A stretch of DNA of 64,000 bases from Methanocella_A sp964548585 (GCA_964548585.1 CAZJRS010000001.1:34426-98425), one strand, 5' to 3'. Numbered from the stretch's first letter, positions 46,058-55,705 are shown. Translations and numbers: made by a program. The notes: generated by a model from the letters alone, not told the origin.

Positions 46058-47572
46058 TCAGACCATGGTTTCCTCAACGGGCAAGCTAACGATAAATCGG
46101 GAACCTTTAGTATACTCGCCAGGTACCCTATCCTCCACTTTAACGCAGCCTCCAAAGCTCTCGACCAGTGTCTTGACCAGGTATAGTCCAAGCCCTGTAC
46201 CCTTGGCCGCAGTCTCGCCCCGCTTGAACCGTAAAAAGATTTCTTCTTTCCGGGAATCGTCGATGCCGCTACCGTTATCCTCTACGGTTACGTGATATAA
46301 CCGGCCATCTCCGCTAGTGCTAATGCTGACATGGATGACAGGACTGTCACCGCAATGCTTGATCGCATTGTCGATGAGATTTGTGAACACGTCCTTCAGC
46401 AGTGGGTTCGCTGTAGTATAAGATGCCCCCGGCGACCAGTAAGTGATCTTAACATCTTTACCCGGGAAAACCGAATATTCATTCACAACTTCACTCAGCA
46501 GTTCGCTCAAATCGACAGACTCGGATTTGTAAAGTCCCGCTTGCAGCTGCTGTAGTTTACGGACGTTATTGATCAGCCTCGCGCTCCGTAGTAACGCTGC
46601 AAGTGGAGTCTCGATCAGCTCATTATACTCAACGGGCAGTTTTTCATCGTCGATGACCTCTTGAGCCATCTCCAGATGAGCGATGGCAATCTGGTGTATG
46701 TTTGAGATATCGTGGCCCATGAGGTCGAGGTATAGTTCGGACTGCATTTTAGCTTGTTTCAGCTCTTCGTTCATTACCTTTAATGCCTCCCCTACCCGCT
46801 GACGCTCGGCCACTTCTCGCTCGAGATCGGCTTTGGAGGTAGTGACGGTTTTTAACTGAGATGCCATCTGGTTGAATGCCATGGATAGCTCGCCAAACTC
46901 ATCGTTCTTAGTGTCATCGATGGATAAGTCGAGGTTGCCCGAGCCCACAATCCGGGTCCAGGACTGTAAATTTGAAATAGATTTTAAGGTGCGCCGGAAA
47001 ATCAGGAGATAGTTCGTTATCAGAAAGACCCCAAAGGTTCCCAGCAGGATGATGATAAGCAGATTATTTATCTGGTTTAGCTGATTTTTTTCATCGTCAA
47101 AGTTCTGCGACAGGCGCGAGGCTTCGAAGACAAGCCCCTGGGCTTGTACATTGATCCTGCTCCACGAGACCTGAATCGAGGCAGTGTCGATAGAGTTAGG
47201 CTGCGACAGAGGCTGACTCTCTGCTTTCGACACAATATCGTCAAAGATATTTTTCAACTGTAGCTGATTTCCTTTGATATTGCTGACAAGCACCTGCTGA
47301 TCCGGCTTATCCACGGTCAGGTTCGAGATATCGCAGGAAATCGAGGCATATTTTGATTCCCATCGATCTAACTGGTGGGGCTCGCGGAACAGTAGATAAT
47401 CATTAGATAAATAGCTGAGTTCATTGGCCATGAGTTCAATGTTCTTCGCCAGCCCATCCTGAGTATTTAGCCGGTCGATCTGCTGTTGTGTATTGATCAG
47501 CGATGCGGCGATCACAAGCAGGGCTATGCCGAATAGAGCACTGCTGATTATCAACTGTGTCCTGATTTTCAT
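46058..47572 (-). CDS. Membrane sensor histidine kinase with HAMP domain
   Basis: The 504-residue protein has two membrane helices (about 4-26 and 170-191) enclosing an extracellular sensor of ~140 residues, then a HAMP domain (about 192-243, LSIDDTKNDEFGELSMAFNQ). The kinase core has His287 in YLDLMGHDISNIHQ, N box NLIDNAIKH, G1 VEDNGSGIDD and G2 AKGTGLGLYLVKT. The start is ATG 47570-47572, two bases after the stop of the small upstream gene, so the two are translationally coupled. The kinase core closely resembles that of the 43.2 kb kinase. Confidence 0.93.
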   Translation of the reverse strand: MKIRTQLIISSALFGIALLVIAASLINTQQQIDRLNTQDGLAKNIELMANELSYLSNDYLLFREPHQLDRWESKYASISCDISNLTVDKPDQQVLVSNIKGNQLQLKNIFDDIVSKAESQPLSQPNSIDTASIQVSWSRINVQAQGLVFEASRLSQNFDDEKNQLNQINNLLIIILLGTFGVFLITNYLLIFRRTLKSISNLQSWTRIVGSGNLDLSIDDTKNDEFGELSMAFNQMASQLKTVTTSKADLEREVAERQRVGEALKVMNEELKQAKMQSELYLDLMGHDISNIHQIAIAHLEMAQEVIDDEKLPVEYNELIETPLAALLRSARLINNVRKLQQLQAGLYKSESVDLSELLSEVVNEYSVFPGKDVKITYWSPGASYTTANPLLKDVFTNLIDNAIKHCGDSPVIHVSISTSGDGRLYHVTVEDNGSGIDDSRKEEIFLRFKRGETAAKGTGLGLYLVKTLVESFGGCVKVEDRVPGEYTKGSRFIVSLPVEETMV

Positions 47573-47574
47573 GA

Positions 47575-47925
47575 TCACCTGCTCCGATTAATGGATATGT
47601 CATCGTTGCCATAGTTAAGCCTTTTTTGAACAATCGCTTTTAATTCAGACGGGTGATTGATAGCGTACGCCTCATGCCGGGGAAGCGATTCGAAAAAGCG
47701 GTTAGCCGTCTCGAAATAACTGGCAATCCAGTCGTATCGGCAGGTCAGAATTCCGCAGGCATCCTGATTACTTTGTGCGGCTAACTCCTGGACAGTGGTT
47801 CCGACGACAATCGATTCGTGAATTCCAAGACATGCCGGCTGGTAATTCAGGTGATACCAGACACCGGTTCCTCCCAATATAAGCGTCATTATCACGACGA
47901 ATGCAGACCCGTTTTGCCTTTTCAT
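47575..47925 (-). CDS. Small secreted or membrane-anchored protein coupled to the kinase
   Basis: The 116-residue product begins MKRQNGSAFVVIMTLILGGT, one membrane/signal segment, followed by a mainly helical extracellular part with three cysteines (Cys32, Cys57, Cys61). GGGGATCTG precedes the ATG at 47923-47925. Its stop codon lies two bases before the start of the membrane kinase. This tight coupling suggests a periplasmic-side partner or ligand-binding subunit of that kinase. No family recognised. Confidence 0.6.
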   Translation of the reverse strand: MKRQNGSAFVVIMTLILGGTGVWYHLNYQPACLGIHESIVVGTTVQELAAQSNQDACGILTCRYDWIASYFETANRFFESLPRHEAYAINHPSELKAIVQKRLNYGNDDISINRSR

Positions 47926-48333
47926 CAGATCCCCGCTCTCCAGTATATTTCTAAAAATAATTAAACGATAGAATACTAATCCCTTATAGTTTATAATGAT
48001 TTTTATTACCAAGACATAGAGATAATCATGTTTACCTCACCCTAAATAACTATAATACACATGTTACAGATACAATTATATTCGGACCTGCCAGTAGGGG
48101 ATACTTGAGAGAACTACATTATACTATTGGGCAGATCATTTTCAACGAGATTCATGTTAAATCGGACGATTTGGCCATCAATACATATATCCCCGTATGA
48201 AAGGTATATGCGTTGAAACGCACATTTATTCTGGTCCAAATCGCGTTCATCATATCAACTGGATTAATCCGGGAAAGGAAAAATTAACCCATTTATTTTT
48301 ACATAACTATAAGAGCGGTTTTTACCCTGATGT
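47926..48333. other. Intergenic region between kinase operons
   Basis: I see no gene. AT-rich TATA-like sequences (TTTATAATG at about 47990-47998) probably serve the operon of the small gene and the membrane kinase. The rest is unassigned. Confidence 0.5.
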
Positions 48334-49989
48334 TTATCGAAGATTGGTGAAACTGATTTTATAAACTGTACCCTTGCTGGTATCCAGCTCGAGGTTGCCG
48401 TTTAGCTGTTTTGTCAAAGCCTCTACCAGCTGTAGCCCGATACTACCAGTATTCCCGCCATCGCGTTCCCGGGATAGCCCGATACCGTTATCGCTTACCA
48501 GCAGGGTGACCTGGCTATCGGTCCGGCTTAGCTCAACGAGGATAACTCCTGCCCGTTTGTCCGGAAAAGCGTGCTTAATGGAGTTCGTCACAAGCTCGTT
48601 GATGATGAGCCCGAGCGGTATGATCGAATCGATATCAAGCGATACCTCGCTGATATTCATGTTTAGTTTTATGGCACTTCCATCGATGTTGTAGGATATG
48701 AACAGGTTAGCAGTCAGATTGCGCAGGTACTCGGAGATATCAATTTTTGACAGGTCTTTCGACTTGTATAGCATTTCGTGAAAAAACGCCATTGACTTCA
48801 CCCGGTTCTGGGATTGCTTGAACATCTCCAGATCACGTTCATCATGGATGTGGGCAGACTGAAGGCTGAGGAGGCTCGAAACGATCTGCAGATTATTTTT
48901 AACTCGGTGGTTTACCTCTTTCAGGAGAACTTCCTTTTCCTTCAAAGAGGCCTGTATCTGTCGCTCCGACGCCCTACGTTCGGTGATATTTTCGAAGATC
49001 ATCACGAAGAAGTCTTTTTCTGTGCTGTATACCGAGATCGATAACCACGCGGACAGGGGCTTGAGCTCGATTTCGAATTTTTCGGGTTGACCCGACCTGG
49101 CAACCCGGTTAAATATCTGGAAAAGTTCAGGGTATGCGACTTTGACACCCGGGATTACATCGGTGACTTTTTTACCTTCTACATCTGCCAGTCCGGTCAG
49201 GTGTCCGAAGGCGTTGTTAACCTTGAGATAGATATAATCATACGGATTTCCCTGGTCATCGTACAGCATCTGGCAGTAAGCAAATCCGTCCAGCATATGT
49301 TCGAACAGCGAACGGTAGCGTAGCTCGCTTAATCTCAGCTTATCCTTAGCCAGCTTGTGCTCGGTTATATCCTGTACGATCCCATGCATTATCACAGCCT
49401 CGCCGCTGCTGTTAAAATGGAATGATCCCACACTGTGTAAAAATCTCACAGAACCATCTTTCCTCACAATGCGGTACTCATGGTCGAAAGGCCTGGACTT
49501 CGTGATAGAAACATGCAATGCATACTCTACCTTTGACAGGTCGTCCGGATGGATGAAACTCATGGCAACGTCGTACGTCGGTTCAAGTTCCCCAGGAGTC
49601 AGGCCGAATATCCGGTAGCGTTCATCGGACCAGACCTGCCTGTTACTTTGGAGATCCCACACCCAGCTGCCCACGTTAGCCAGTTTCTGGGCTTTCACCA
49701 GGTGATCCTCAGTTTCCTTCAAGGACCGGGTGAGTTTTACCAGCGCTTCGTTAGTGGTACGAAGCTCCTCGTTCTGGACTTCCAGCTCTTCAGCCTGTAT
49801 CTCCAGCTCTTCAGCCTGTATCTCCAGCTCTTCGTGCTTTACCAGTAAAGTTTCTTCTTTAGACCGAAGCTCATCCCGTAAAAGTTGATTTTGACTTAAC
49901 AGTTCAGCGATCAGAGAATCTTTATCGATAGCATCGATTTCCTCACAAGCCTCTGTTCTTTCCAGTTTATCCGCCTGTAGGTCAACCAT
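48334..49989 (-). CDS. Sensor histidine kinase, HisKA_2 type, with coiled coil and two PAS domains
   Basis: The 551-residue cytoplasmic sensor starts with a coiled coil containing tandem EELEIQAEELEIQAEELEVQ repeats. Two PAS domains follow (about 100-215 and 220-345). A HisKA_2 domain then carries phosphoacceptor His361 in EVNHRVKNNLQI, and the ATPase domain has N box NELVTNSIKHAF and G1 DNGIGLS. It belongs to a kinase class different from its three neighbours, but its N-terminal coiled coil is like that of the 43.2 kb kinase. Its 5' leader contains an unusual interleaved-stem element. Confidence 0.93.
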   Translation of the reverse strand: MVDLQADKLERTEACEEIDAIDKDSLIAELLSQNQLLRDELRSKEETLLVKHEELEIQAEELEIQAEELEVQNEELRTTNEALVKLTRSLKETEDHLVKAQKLANVGSWVWDLQSNRQVWSDERYRIFGLTPGELEPTYDVAMSFIHPDDLSKVEYALHVSITKSRPFDHEYRIVRKDGSVRFLHSVGSFHFNSSGEAVIMHGIVQDITEHKLAKDKLRLSELRYRSLFEHMLDGFAYCQMLYDDQGNPYDYIYLKVNNAFGHLTGLADVEGKKVTDVIPGVKVAYPELFQIFNRVARSGQPEKFEIELKPLSAWLSISVYSTEKDFFVMIFENITERRASERQIQASLKEKEVLLKEVNHRVKNNLQIVSSLLSLQSAHIHDERDLEMFKQSQNRVKSMAFFHEMLYKSKDLSKIDISEYLRNLTANLFISYNIDGSAIKLNMNISEVSLDIDSIIPLGLIINELVTNSIKHAFPDKRAGVILVELSRTDSQVTLLVSDNGIGLSRERDGGNTGSIGLQLVEALTKQLNGNLELDTSKGTVYKISFTNLR

Positions 49990-50105
49990 GCTAGCCCTTC
50001 CACTTATATAAGTGGCCCTAACATATTGTTAATAGTTTAAATTGTTTTTGTCATTTTAAGTTGCCCTGTGAGAACAGTAATGAGCGTAGCTCAACGTTCG
50101 GATTA

Positions 50106-50161
50106 GTTGCCTGCACAGCAGGTCGGGTCAGCCTGCTTAACGGCAGGCAACGGACCCGACC
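50106..50161. other. Interleaved inverted repeats (pseudoknot-like element)
   Basis: GTTGCCTGC at 50106-50114 pairs with GCAGGCAAC at 50143-50151, while GGTCGGGTC at 50121-50129 pairs with GACCCGACC at 50153-50161. The order A-B-A'-B' is that of an H-type pseudoknot. Competing hairpins (AGCAGG/CCTGCT and GCCTGC/GCAGGC) lie inside. The element is between the stop of the membrane-anchored protein gene and the start of the HisKA_2 kinase gene, both on the minus strand, so it is either a 3' end structure or a 5' leader. Confidence 0.5.
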
Positions 50162-50193
50162 CGTTCCAGGGAAATAAGGTTTTTGTCCCGCTA

Positions 50194-51069
50194 TTATTCG
50201 ACGACTGTCACCATGCAGGTATCGGTCAGATTGCGGCTGATTCCGATCTTCGTGTAGCCAGTGACGTTGACAGTTCCCGGACCACCCATAGCAGTTAGGT
50301 TGATTGAGGTACGTCCTGATTCATCGGTGACGTTTGTCTTGACGCCAGGTAAAACCACGATAGAGTCATCATCTCCGAAGAAGGTCACTGTAACGCCCGA
50401 TCGCTTGTAGGGATTGCCGTTGTAGAATAGCTGGGCTGTGATCAGGGTAGAGTTTACATGACTGGACGGGGCATTGTTGACGAAAGCCACATTTGCCTGG
50501 CTGAGGGTGGAATTATCCACAGTAACGTTGATCTGATCCGGCATGGGGACGTGTAAGACCACGAAGCCTGCGGCGATCCTAGACCTGTTCAGCGAATAAT
50601 TTTCGCCACTGCCATAGTATTGTACGCCGTCCCCGATATCTGCTGAGGCGGTCACGTATGCATAGGTGAGGTCGGGGGTAATCTCGACATTATCAAACAC
50701 ATAGGAGCCAGGATAAGGCAATTCTGAATAGGTCTTAGTAGTCATATTGTAGGCTTCGCCGGCGGGTGTCATCAGGTGAAGAGTCACGTATAATCCACCG
50801 TACGGCTTGCCGAAGCTGTCTGTAACACTGCCGAACCAGGAAATTAATTCTGGCCGGGAGGTGTTGTTTGCTGGTTCGCCGGACAGGATGGCGGGATCGG
50901 CAGTTGGTACAGTACCCGTATCGGTCATGGAAAGCGGTTGAGAACCGTTAGTCTCTGAAGTGTTAGCTTTAACACTGTTTGAGGGTATGACGTAAATGGC
51001 GACTATTGCAATTACAATGAGCGCAAGTACCGCGATGGCGGTAATTATCAGGGTATTATCGATTTTCAA
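50194..51069 (-). CDS. Membrane-anchored extracellular protein with Ig-like domains
   Basis: The 291-residue protein begins with one membrane helix (about 3-28, LIITAIAVLALIVIAIVAIY). The extracellular part is Asn/Thr-rich. It has a carboxypeptidase-regulatory-like or transthyretin-like fold (FGSVTDSFGKPYGGLYVTLH) and a C-terminal Big_1/invasin-like Ig domain (SGVTVTFFGDDDSIVVLPGV). Starts at TTG 51067-51069, supported by GGAGTGATC 6 bases upstream; a longer reading starts before the membrane helix without a ribosome site. Likely a surface adhesion or structural protein. Confidence 0.75.
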   Translation of the reverse strand: MKIDNTLIITAIAVLALIVIAIVAIYVIPSNSVKANTSETNGSQPLSMTDTGTVPTADPAILSGEPANNTSRPELISWFGSVTDSFGKPYGGLYVTLHLMTPAGEAYNMTTKTYSELPYPGSYVFDNVEITPDLTYAYVTASADIGDGVQYYGSGENYSLNRSRIAAGFVVLHVPMPDQINVTVDNSTLSQANVAFVNNAPSSHVNSTLITAQLFYNGNPYKRSGVTVTFFGDDDSIVVLPGVKTNVTDESGRTSINLTAMGGPGTVNVTGYTKIGISRNLTDTCMVTVVE

Positions 51070-51157
51070 GCAGATCACTCCGAAAGATTTGGTGATTACG
51101 GAGGTCAGGTGGTCCAAGGACCAAAGGCAATCCGTTAATCATATAACCTGAAATTTT

Positions 51158-51178
51158 CTATATATTTATTATATATAG
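51158..51178. promoter_or_regulatory. AT-only palindrome between divergent genes (bidirectional promoter)
   Basis: CTATATAT and ATATATAG surround TTATT. Both arms could act as TATA boxes, one for each divergent gene (starts at 51069 minus and 51378 plus), giving overlapping promoters. Confidence 0.45.
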
Positions 51179-51377
51179 GGTTTATGTCACAATCTGTTAA
51201 TTAAAAGGCACATCGCGAGGTTGGTCAGGACAGTGATTGATGAACCTGAGAAAAACCAGAAAAAAGCGAACAACAACATTTACATCCTAGAAGAGGGATA
51301 AACAACCAAGAGAAATTTAGTAGAGCCCGAGTCAACCACAGGCGACAGTGCGAAGATATACTCGAAAAGGACCTCTT

Positions 51378-52139
51378 ATGCCGCAACATTACCAGTTTAA
51401 CATAAGAAAATTAGCTTTCCTGCCGTTACTGAGAGCCCTGTTAATCATACTTATATTCCTGATCATTGCGTTCCAGGTCGCATGGTTCGCCAGCCTTCCG
51501 CCGTTTAATTTGTCAGTCCTTGCATCAGTGGACTTTATCGACCTGAGCAATTATGGTCAGTTCGCAATATCCTTCCTGTGCACCGCCATTGCATTTTATC
51601 TATATGCCACCTCATCACGCCGCAGCCTATTCCTGCTGACCGGTTTTTCCTCAGGCTTGTGGTTCCTGAGTAATGCATTCTGGTTCATGTACGTGAAAAT
51701 CATCGGTAGAAACCTGCTATACCCGGGCATAGCCGATGTCGGCTTCCTGGGCGCATTCCTGCTTCTCGCGACTGCTATCTGGCTCACGTTTGGCGAGAAA
51801 AAGCTGCCAAAGCTCCTGGTAATAGCCATCTATGTCGTGCCGCTCGCCATAGCACTGGTCCTGGCAATGGTAAACACCACAGGCCAGACGATGATGAATG
51901 TCGGCTATTGCCTGCTTTTGTCACTGCTTCTGCTGGCAGTCATCCAGTATTACGATAAAAAATACCGATTGTTCTTCGTCGGCGTCACCTGCTATTCGGC
52001 GACAATGCTCGCCTACGTAATGCGAGAGACCTACTTCCCGGTCGAACCAGTCTTCACAATCGTAGGGCAGCTTGCTATGATCTCATTCTGCCTGATACCA
52101 CTGGGACTGATAAAACCCCTTAGTGAGGACCGTACATGA
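51378..52139 (+). CDS. Multi-helix membrane protein of unknown family
   Basis: The 253-residue protein has about seven hydrophobic helices spread over its length (ALLIILIFLIIAFQVAWFAS first, CLIPLGLIKPLSEDRT last). I cannot place it in a family. AAGGACC precedes the ATG at 51378. Its last codons overlap the start of the PrsW-like protease gene by four bases, so they are made together and probably work together, for example as a sensor or partner of the protease. Confidence 0.65.
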   Translation: MPQHYQFNIRKLAFLPLLRALLIILIFLIIAFQVAWFASLPPFNLSVLASVDFIDLSNYGQFAISFLCTAIAFYLYATSSRRSLFLLTGFSSGLWFLSNAFWFMYVKIIGRNLLYPGIADVGFLGAFLLLATAIWLTFGEKKLPKLLVIAIYVVPLAIALVLAMVNTTGQTMMNVGYCLLLSLLLLAVIQYYDKKYRLFFVGVTCYSATMLAYVMRETYFPVEPVFTIVGQLAMISFCLIPLGLIKPLSEDRT

Positions 52140-52816
52140 TATTGGAAGCATTAATCGCCATAGTGATCGGCCTGACGATTCCCAAATTATTCGTTATCCT
52201 GTTCCTCAAAAAACACCAGCGGATAATGATGTACTACATGTTCTGGGGATTTTTCTCCGCGATACTGGTGTATTACATATACGATTTCTTAAGCAGCCTA
52301 TCGATAAACATGAGCCTACAGGAGGTCACGATAACACCCTTGCTGGAAGAGTTCGTCAAAGCGTTCCCCCTCATCGCGTTGTTCATCATCACAGGTAAAA
52401 GATCTGAAAAATACATACTACCGTATGCTATGGCCTGCGGAATCGGTTTCTCAGTCCTCGGCAATTACCTCTTTACCATGTATGGCGACGTCGCGAACAT
52501 GGACATGGTCATGTATGCCATCCTTAGGGCCGGAGGCACATCGCTGATGCAGGGGTGTTGCACGGCTATCATAGGGTATGGGATATTTCTGATTAAGGAC
52601 ATGGATAAAAAGGCCCTGCCGGCGTTATTGCTCGGCCTCTATGCGGTGTCGGTCATCATCCATGCGCTGTATAACCTGCTGGTGGTCTACTCGGATACCG
52701 GGAAGTATATTGCGATTCTGATCTCGGTTTTATTGCTACTGTCACTCTTAATGCTGTATTACCAGGACCGGCTGCCAAAGCTCTCGGAGATTACATCGGA
52801 ACTGACAGCCGATTGA
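52136..52816 (+). CDS. PrsW-like intramembrane protease
   Basis: The 226-residue membrane protein has seven hydrophobic helices and the signature residues of the PrsW/CPBP intramembrane protease group: EEFVKAFPL near residue 64 and HALYNLLV near 182. Bacterial PrsW cleaves an anti-sigma factor at the membrane; here the target is unknown. Its start overlaps the stop of the upstream membrane gene by four bases. The location amid histidine kinases suggests a role in signalling, by inference only. Confidence 0.78.
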   Translation: MILEALIAIVIGLTIPKLFVILFLKKHQRIMMYYMFWGFFSAILVYYIYDFLSSLSINMSLQEVTITPLLEEFVKAFPLIALFIITGKRSEKYILPYAMACGIGFSVLGNYLFTMYGDVANMDMVMYAILRAGGTSLMQGCCTAIIGYGIFLIKDMDKKALPALLLGLYAVSVIIHALYNLLVVYSDTGKYIAILISVLLLLSLLMLYYQDRLPKLSEITSELTAD

Positions 52817-52841
52817 TAAGGGTCGATAAATGCAAAAATGT

Positions 52842-55502
52842 TCACCGCTCCAGAGTGGGTAGCAGGACCACAAACCGGCTACCTTTTTGAGATTCTCCTG
52901 GGATTCGATCTTCAACCCATATTCTTCCGCAGGCGCTCTCGACTATGGCTTTTACCAGCTGGAGACCTAGCCCCAGTCTTCGGGCTTTTATTTTATCTTT
53001 AGCAATATCGATAAATATGAATTTCTTCTGCTCATCGGGAATCCCGGGACCGTTGTCCTCGAAGATAACCTTATAGTAAGATCTGGCATCAACCCGGACC
53101 TTATCGATAGTGATCTTAATCGATAGCGGACCTCTCGAATGTTTGATGGCATTTTCCACGATGTGGGAAAAAGCTTCAGACACATATGAGTTACCTTTAA
53201 CCAGGCATCCCGGGACAGGCGAATAGTCGATCTTTACATCCCGGCCCGGTACGAGGGTGTACTGTGCTACAACTTTTGTGATCTCTTCTCCGAGGTCAAG
53301 TTTCTCCACGGTGATCTCGCCGGTTTTGACTCGCTGGATCTTTTTCACGTCATCGATGAGCCTTGTACTATTTTCGATCAAATTCACAGGAGCGGTAAGG
53401 AGATCCTTATCACCCACGGTCAATTTCGGATTATCTAAGGCTATCTCAAGGTATCCCATGATGGCCTGGTTGAGGTTGCTTATGTCATGGCTCATCAGAT
53501 CCACGTAGAGCTCAGCCCGGTTTTTTGCCTCTGCCAGAGCCTCCTCAGCGTTTTTCCGCTTCGTGATGTCGACGATGGTCCCCACCCCGGCTGGCTTTCC
53601 TTTGTATTCGATGCGCCCGGCCGAAAGAAGCGCCCAGCCTTCATCACCATTTTTCCTCAGATACTTAAACTCGTACTGGGACTGTACCGGCAGGTTTAGC
53701 TGCCTGGCAAAACTATGTTCCCTAACCATGGCCCTGAAGTCCGGGTGGATAATGTCCCAGAGGTTCATCGTAAACAGCTCCTCTTTCGAAAACCCGCTCA
53801 GCCGTTCAGCCGACGGATTTACGTAGATGAAGTTTTCATCCTGGTAAAGAAAAATGGCGGCCGGAGAAGTCTCGGCCAGTACACGGAACTTTTCTTCGCT
53901 TTCTCGCAATATTGCTTCAGCTTGCCTGAGCTCGGTGACATCCCGGATGGACTCAATGGCGCCGATCTGATTGCCCTCGCCGTTGAACAAGGGAGTAGCT
54001 TTTATCCAGGTCACAATCGATTTTTGAAGCGGCCTGGACAACAGCGTTTCTGCCATGATCTCATGCCCTACCCGTTTTATGTTCGTGTAATGCCATTTTT
54101 TAATCGCAGACTCAGGTTCGAAAATCAGATCGATCAGGAGAGGCCGTCGTTCCCCATAGATCGGGATCGCATATTCATAATCGCCCTTGCCCATGACATC
54201 TGCGGCTTTCACCCCGGTCATCTCTTCCATGGCCCGGTTCCATACGAGGGTCTTCTTCTGGCCATCGACCACCAGAGTAGCGTCCGGCAAGTGATCGATA
54301 ATGTCGGCCAGCTGCCGCCGGGAATGCAAAAGAGCTTCTTCGACCTGCTTGCGCTCGGTGATGTCCTGGCTGATGCCATAGATCCAGCCGATTCTGCCAG
54401 AGAGATCACGGACGATCTTATCTGCCAAAGTGTTTAGATACCGGATGGTACCGTTTGGCAGGTTGATACGGTAATCGATGCTCCCCAGCCATGCCTCCCT
54501 GTGAATGCTGTCGAATTTGCCGGATACCAGTTGCCTGTCGTCGGGGTGCACCCGGGAAATAAGCCAGCCCAGGGTCGGCTGGAACTCTTGCGGAGAATAG
54601 CCGAATATACGGAAGCCTTCGTCTGACATGTTGATCTCACCGGTTCGTACATTCCAGGCCCAGTTACCCATATGAGCCATCTCTTGTGATTTCGCGAGGA
54701 TGAACTGGCTCTTTTTCAGCGCTTTCTCGGCTAGCTTGTACTCCGTGAGATCCCTGCCTTCGATAATTAACAGGACCACTTTGCCGGCATCATCGATAAA
54801 AGGCATAATTGAAAAATCCATGTAATGAAGTCGGCCATCTGCTGCCGGGTGAGTCGATTCGAAGCGGATGAACTTCCCCTGTGCCGCTTTTCCGATATCG
54901 ACGCGTAGATTCTGCTGCAACTCGGGAGAATGTGACCACCAGGGCGTTGCCCATACGGACTTTCCCAGGACATCGGATTGTCGGGCACCGATTAGCTGCA
55001 ATGCGGCGCGGTTCACCTCTAATAGTGTACCATCGGTTGCCAGTAGCCCGATGAACTCGAAAGTCCAGTTAAAGATCGCCCAGCACTTTTGCTCACTATC
55101 CCGGAGCGCCTGCTCTGCCTTTTTTCGCTCAGTAATATCTCGGACTATTGCGAGGATCAAATCAGTATTATCAAGTAGTATGCCTCGTGAACTGATCTCT
55201 ACAGGGAAAGTACTCCCGTCTTTCCGACAGTGAACCGTCTCGTAGATCATACCATTTTCAAACGCCTCTTTCAATTGTTTTTCTGCAGAACCACGTTCGT
55301 CCGGGGAACGTATTTCCCTGATATTCATCGAAAGCAGCTCATCATGAGTATACCCATATTCTTTAATCACCTCAGAATTTGCATCAATGATTTTACCATC
55401 TAAATCAACCAGGAATACCCGATCTAGAGCACACTCAAAAAGTAGCTGGTACATTGATTTGACAGTTTTTAGATCAACCGGACCTTTGCACTTTTTCTGC
55501 AT
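52842..55502 (-). CDS. Histidine kinase with five PAS domains
   Basis: The 886-residue cytoplasmic sensor contains five PAS domains in tandem (about 17-125, 135-255, 270-390, 395-525, 530-650), several joined by the usual DITERK-type linkers. The kinase core has His672 in YVDLMSHDISNLNQ, N box HIVENAIKHS, G1 EDNGPGIPD and a G2 region RLGLGLQLVKA, where the usual first Gly-Thr is replaced. It probably senses several small ligands or redox states. It is convergent with the PrsW gene. Confidence 0.93.
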   Translation of the reverse strand: MQKKCKGPVDLKTVKSMYQLLFECALDRVFLVDLDGKIIDANSEVIKEYGYTHDELLSMNIREIRSPDERGSAEKQLKEAFENGMIYETVHCRKDGSTFPVEISSRGILLDNTDLILAIVRDITERKKAEQALRDSEQKCWAIFNWTFEFIGLLATDGTLLEVNRAALQLIGARQSDVLGKSVWATPWWSHSPELQQNLRVDIGKAAQGKFIRFESTHPAADGRLHYMDFSIMPFIDDAGKVVLLIIEGRDLTEYKLAEKALKKSQFILAKSQEMAHMGNWAWNVRTGEINMSDEGFRIFGYSPQEFQPTLGWLISRVHPDDRQLVSGKFDSIHREAWLGSIDYRINLPNGTIRYLNTLADKIVRDLSGRIGWIYGISQDITERKQVEEALLHSRRQLADIIDHLPDATLVVDGQKKTLVWNRAMEEMTGVKAADVMGKGDYEYAIPIYGERRPLLIDLIFEPESAIKKWHYTNIKRVGHEIMAETLLSRPLQKSIVTWIKATPLFNGEGNQIGAIESIRDVTELRQAEAILRESEEKFRVLAETSPAAIFLYQDENFIYVNPSAERLSGFSKEELFTMNLWDIIHPDFRAMVREHSFARQLNLPVQSQYEFKYLRKNGDEGWALLSAGRIEYKGKPAGVGTIVDITKRKNAEEALAEAKNRAELYVDLMSHDISNLNQAIMGYLEIALDNPKLTVGDKDLLTAPVNLIENSTRLIDDVKKIQRVKTGEITVEKLDLGEEITKVVAQYTLVPGRDVKIDYSPVPGCLVKGNSYVSEAFSHIVENAIKHSRGPLSIKITIDKVRVDARSYYKVIFEDNGPGIPDEQKKFIFIDIAKDKIKARRLGLGLQLVKAIVESACGRIWVEDRIPGESQKGSRFVVLLPTLER

Positions 55503-55705
55503 TAATTTACAAACATACGTTGAATTATATTAATACTAATAAGAAAAAACTCGAAGTGGGGTGGAGACGCAAAAACTCAGCACGCTACGCAGTAAATTTG
55601 ATGGAAGCTTATACGACGACACCCCCAAAGGACAATATTCCTATCGCGATACCATGGTTTCTGTTTACCACTATTACTGGCCAGCCCGTCGTACCGAGGA
55701 AGTAT

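Noticed and set aside
49790..49850. Tandem 21-base repeat
   Set aside because: It simply encodes the repeated coiled coil EELEIQA of the HisKA_2 kinase.
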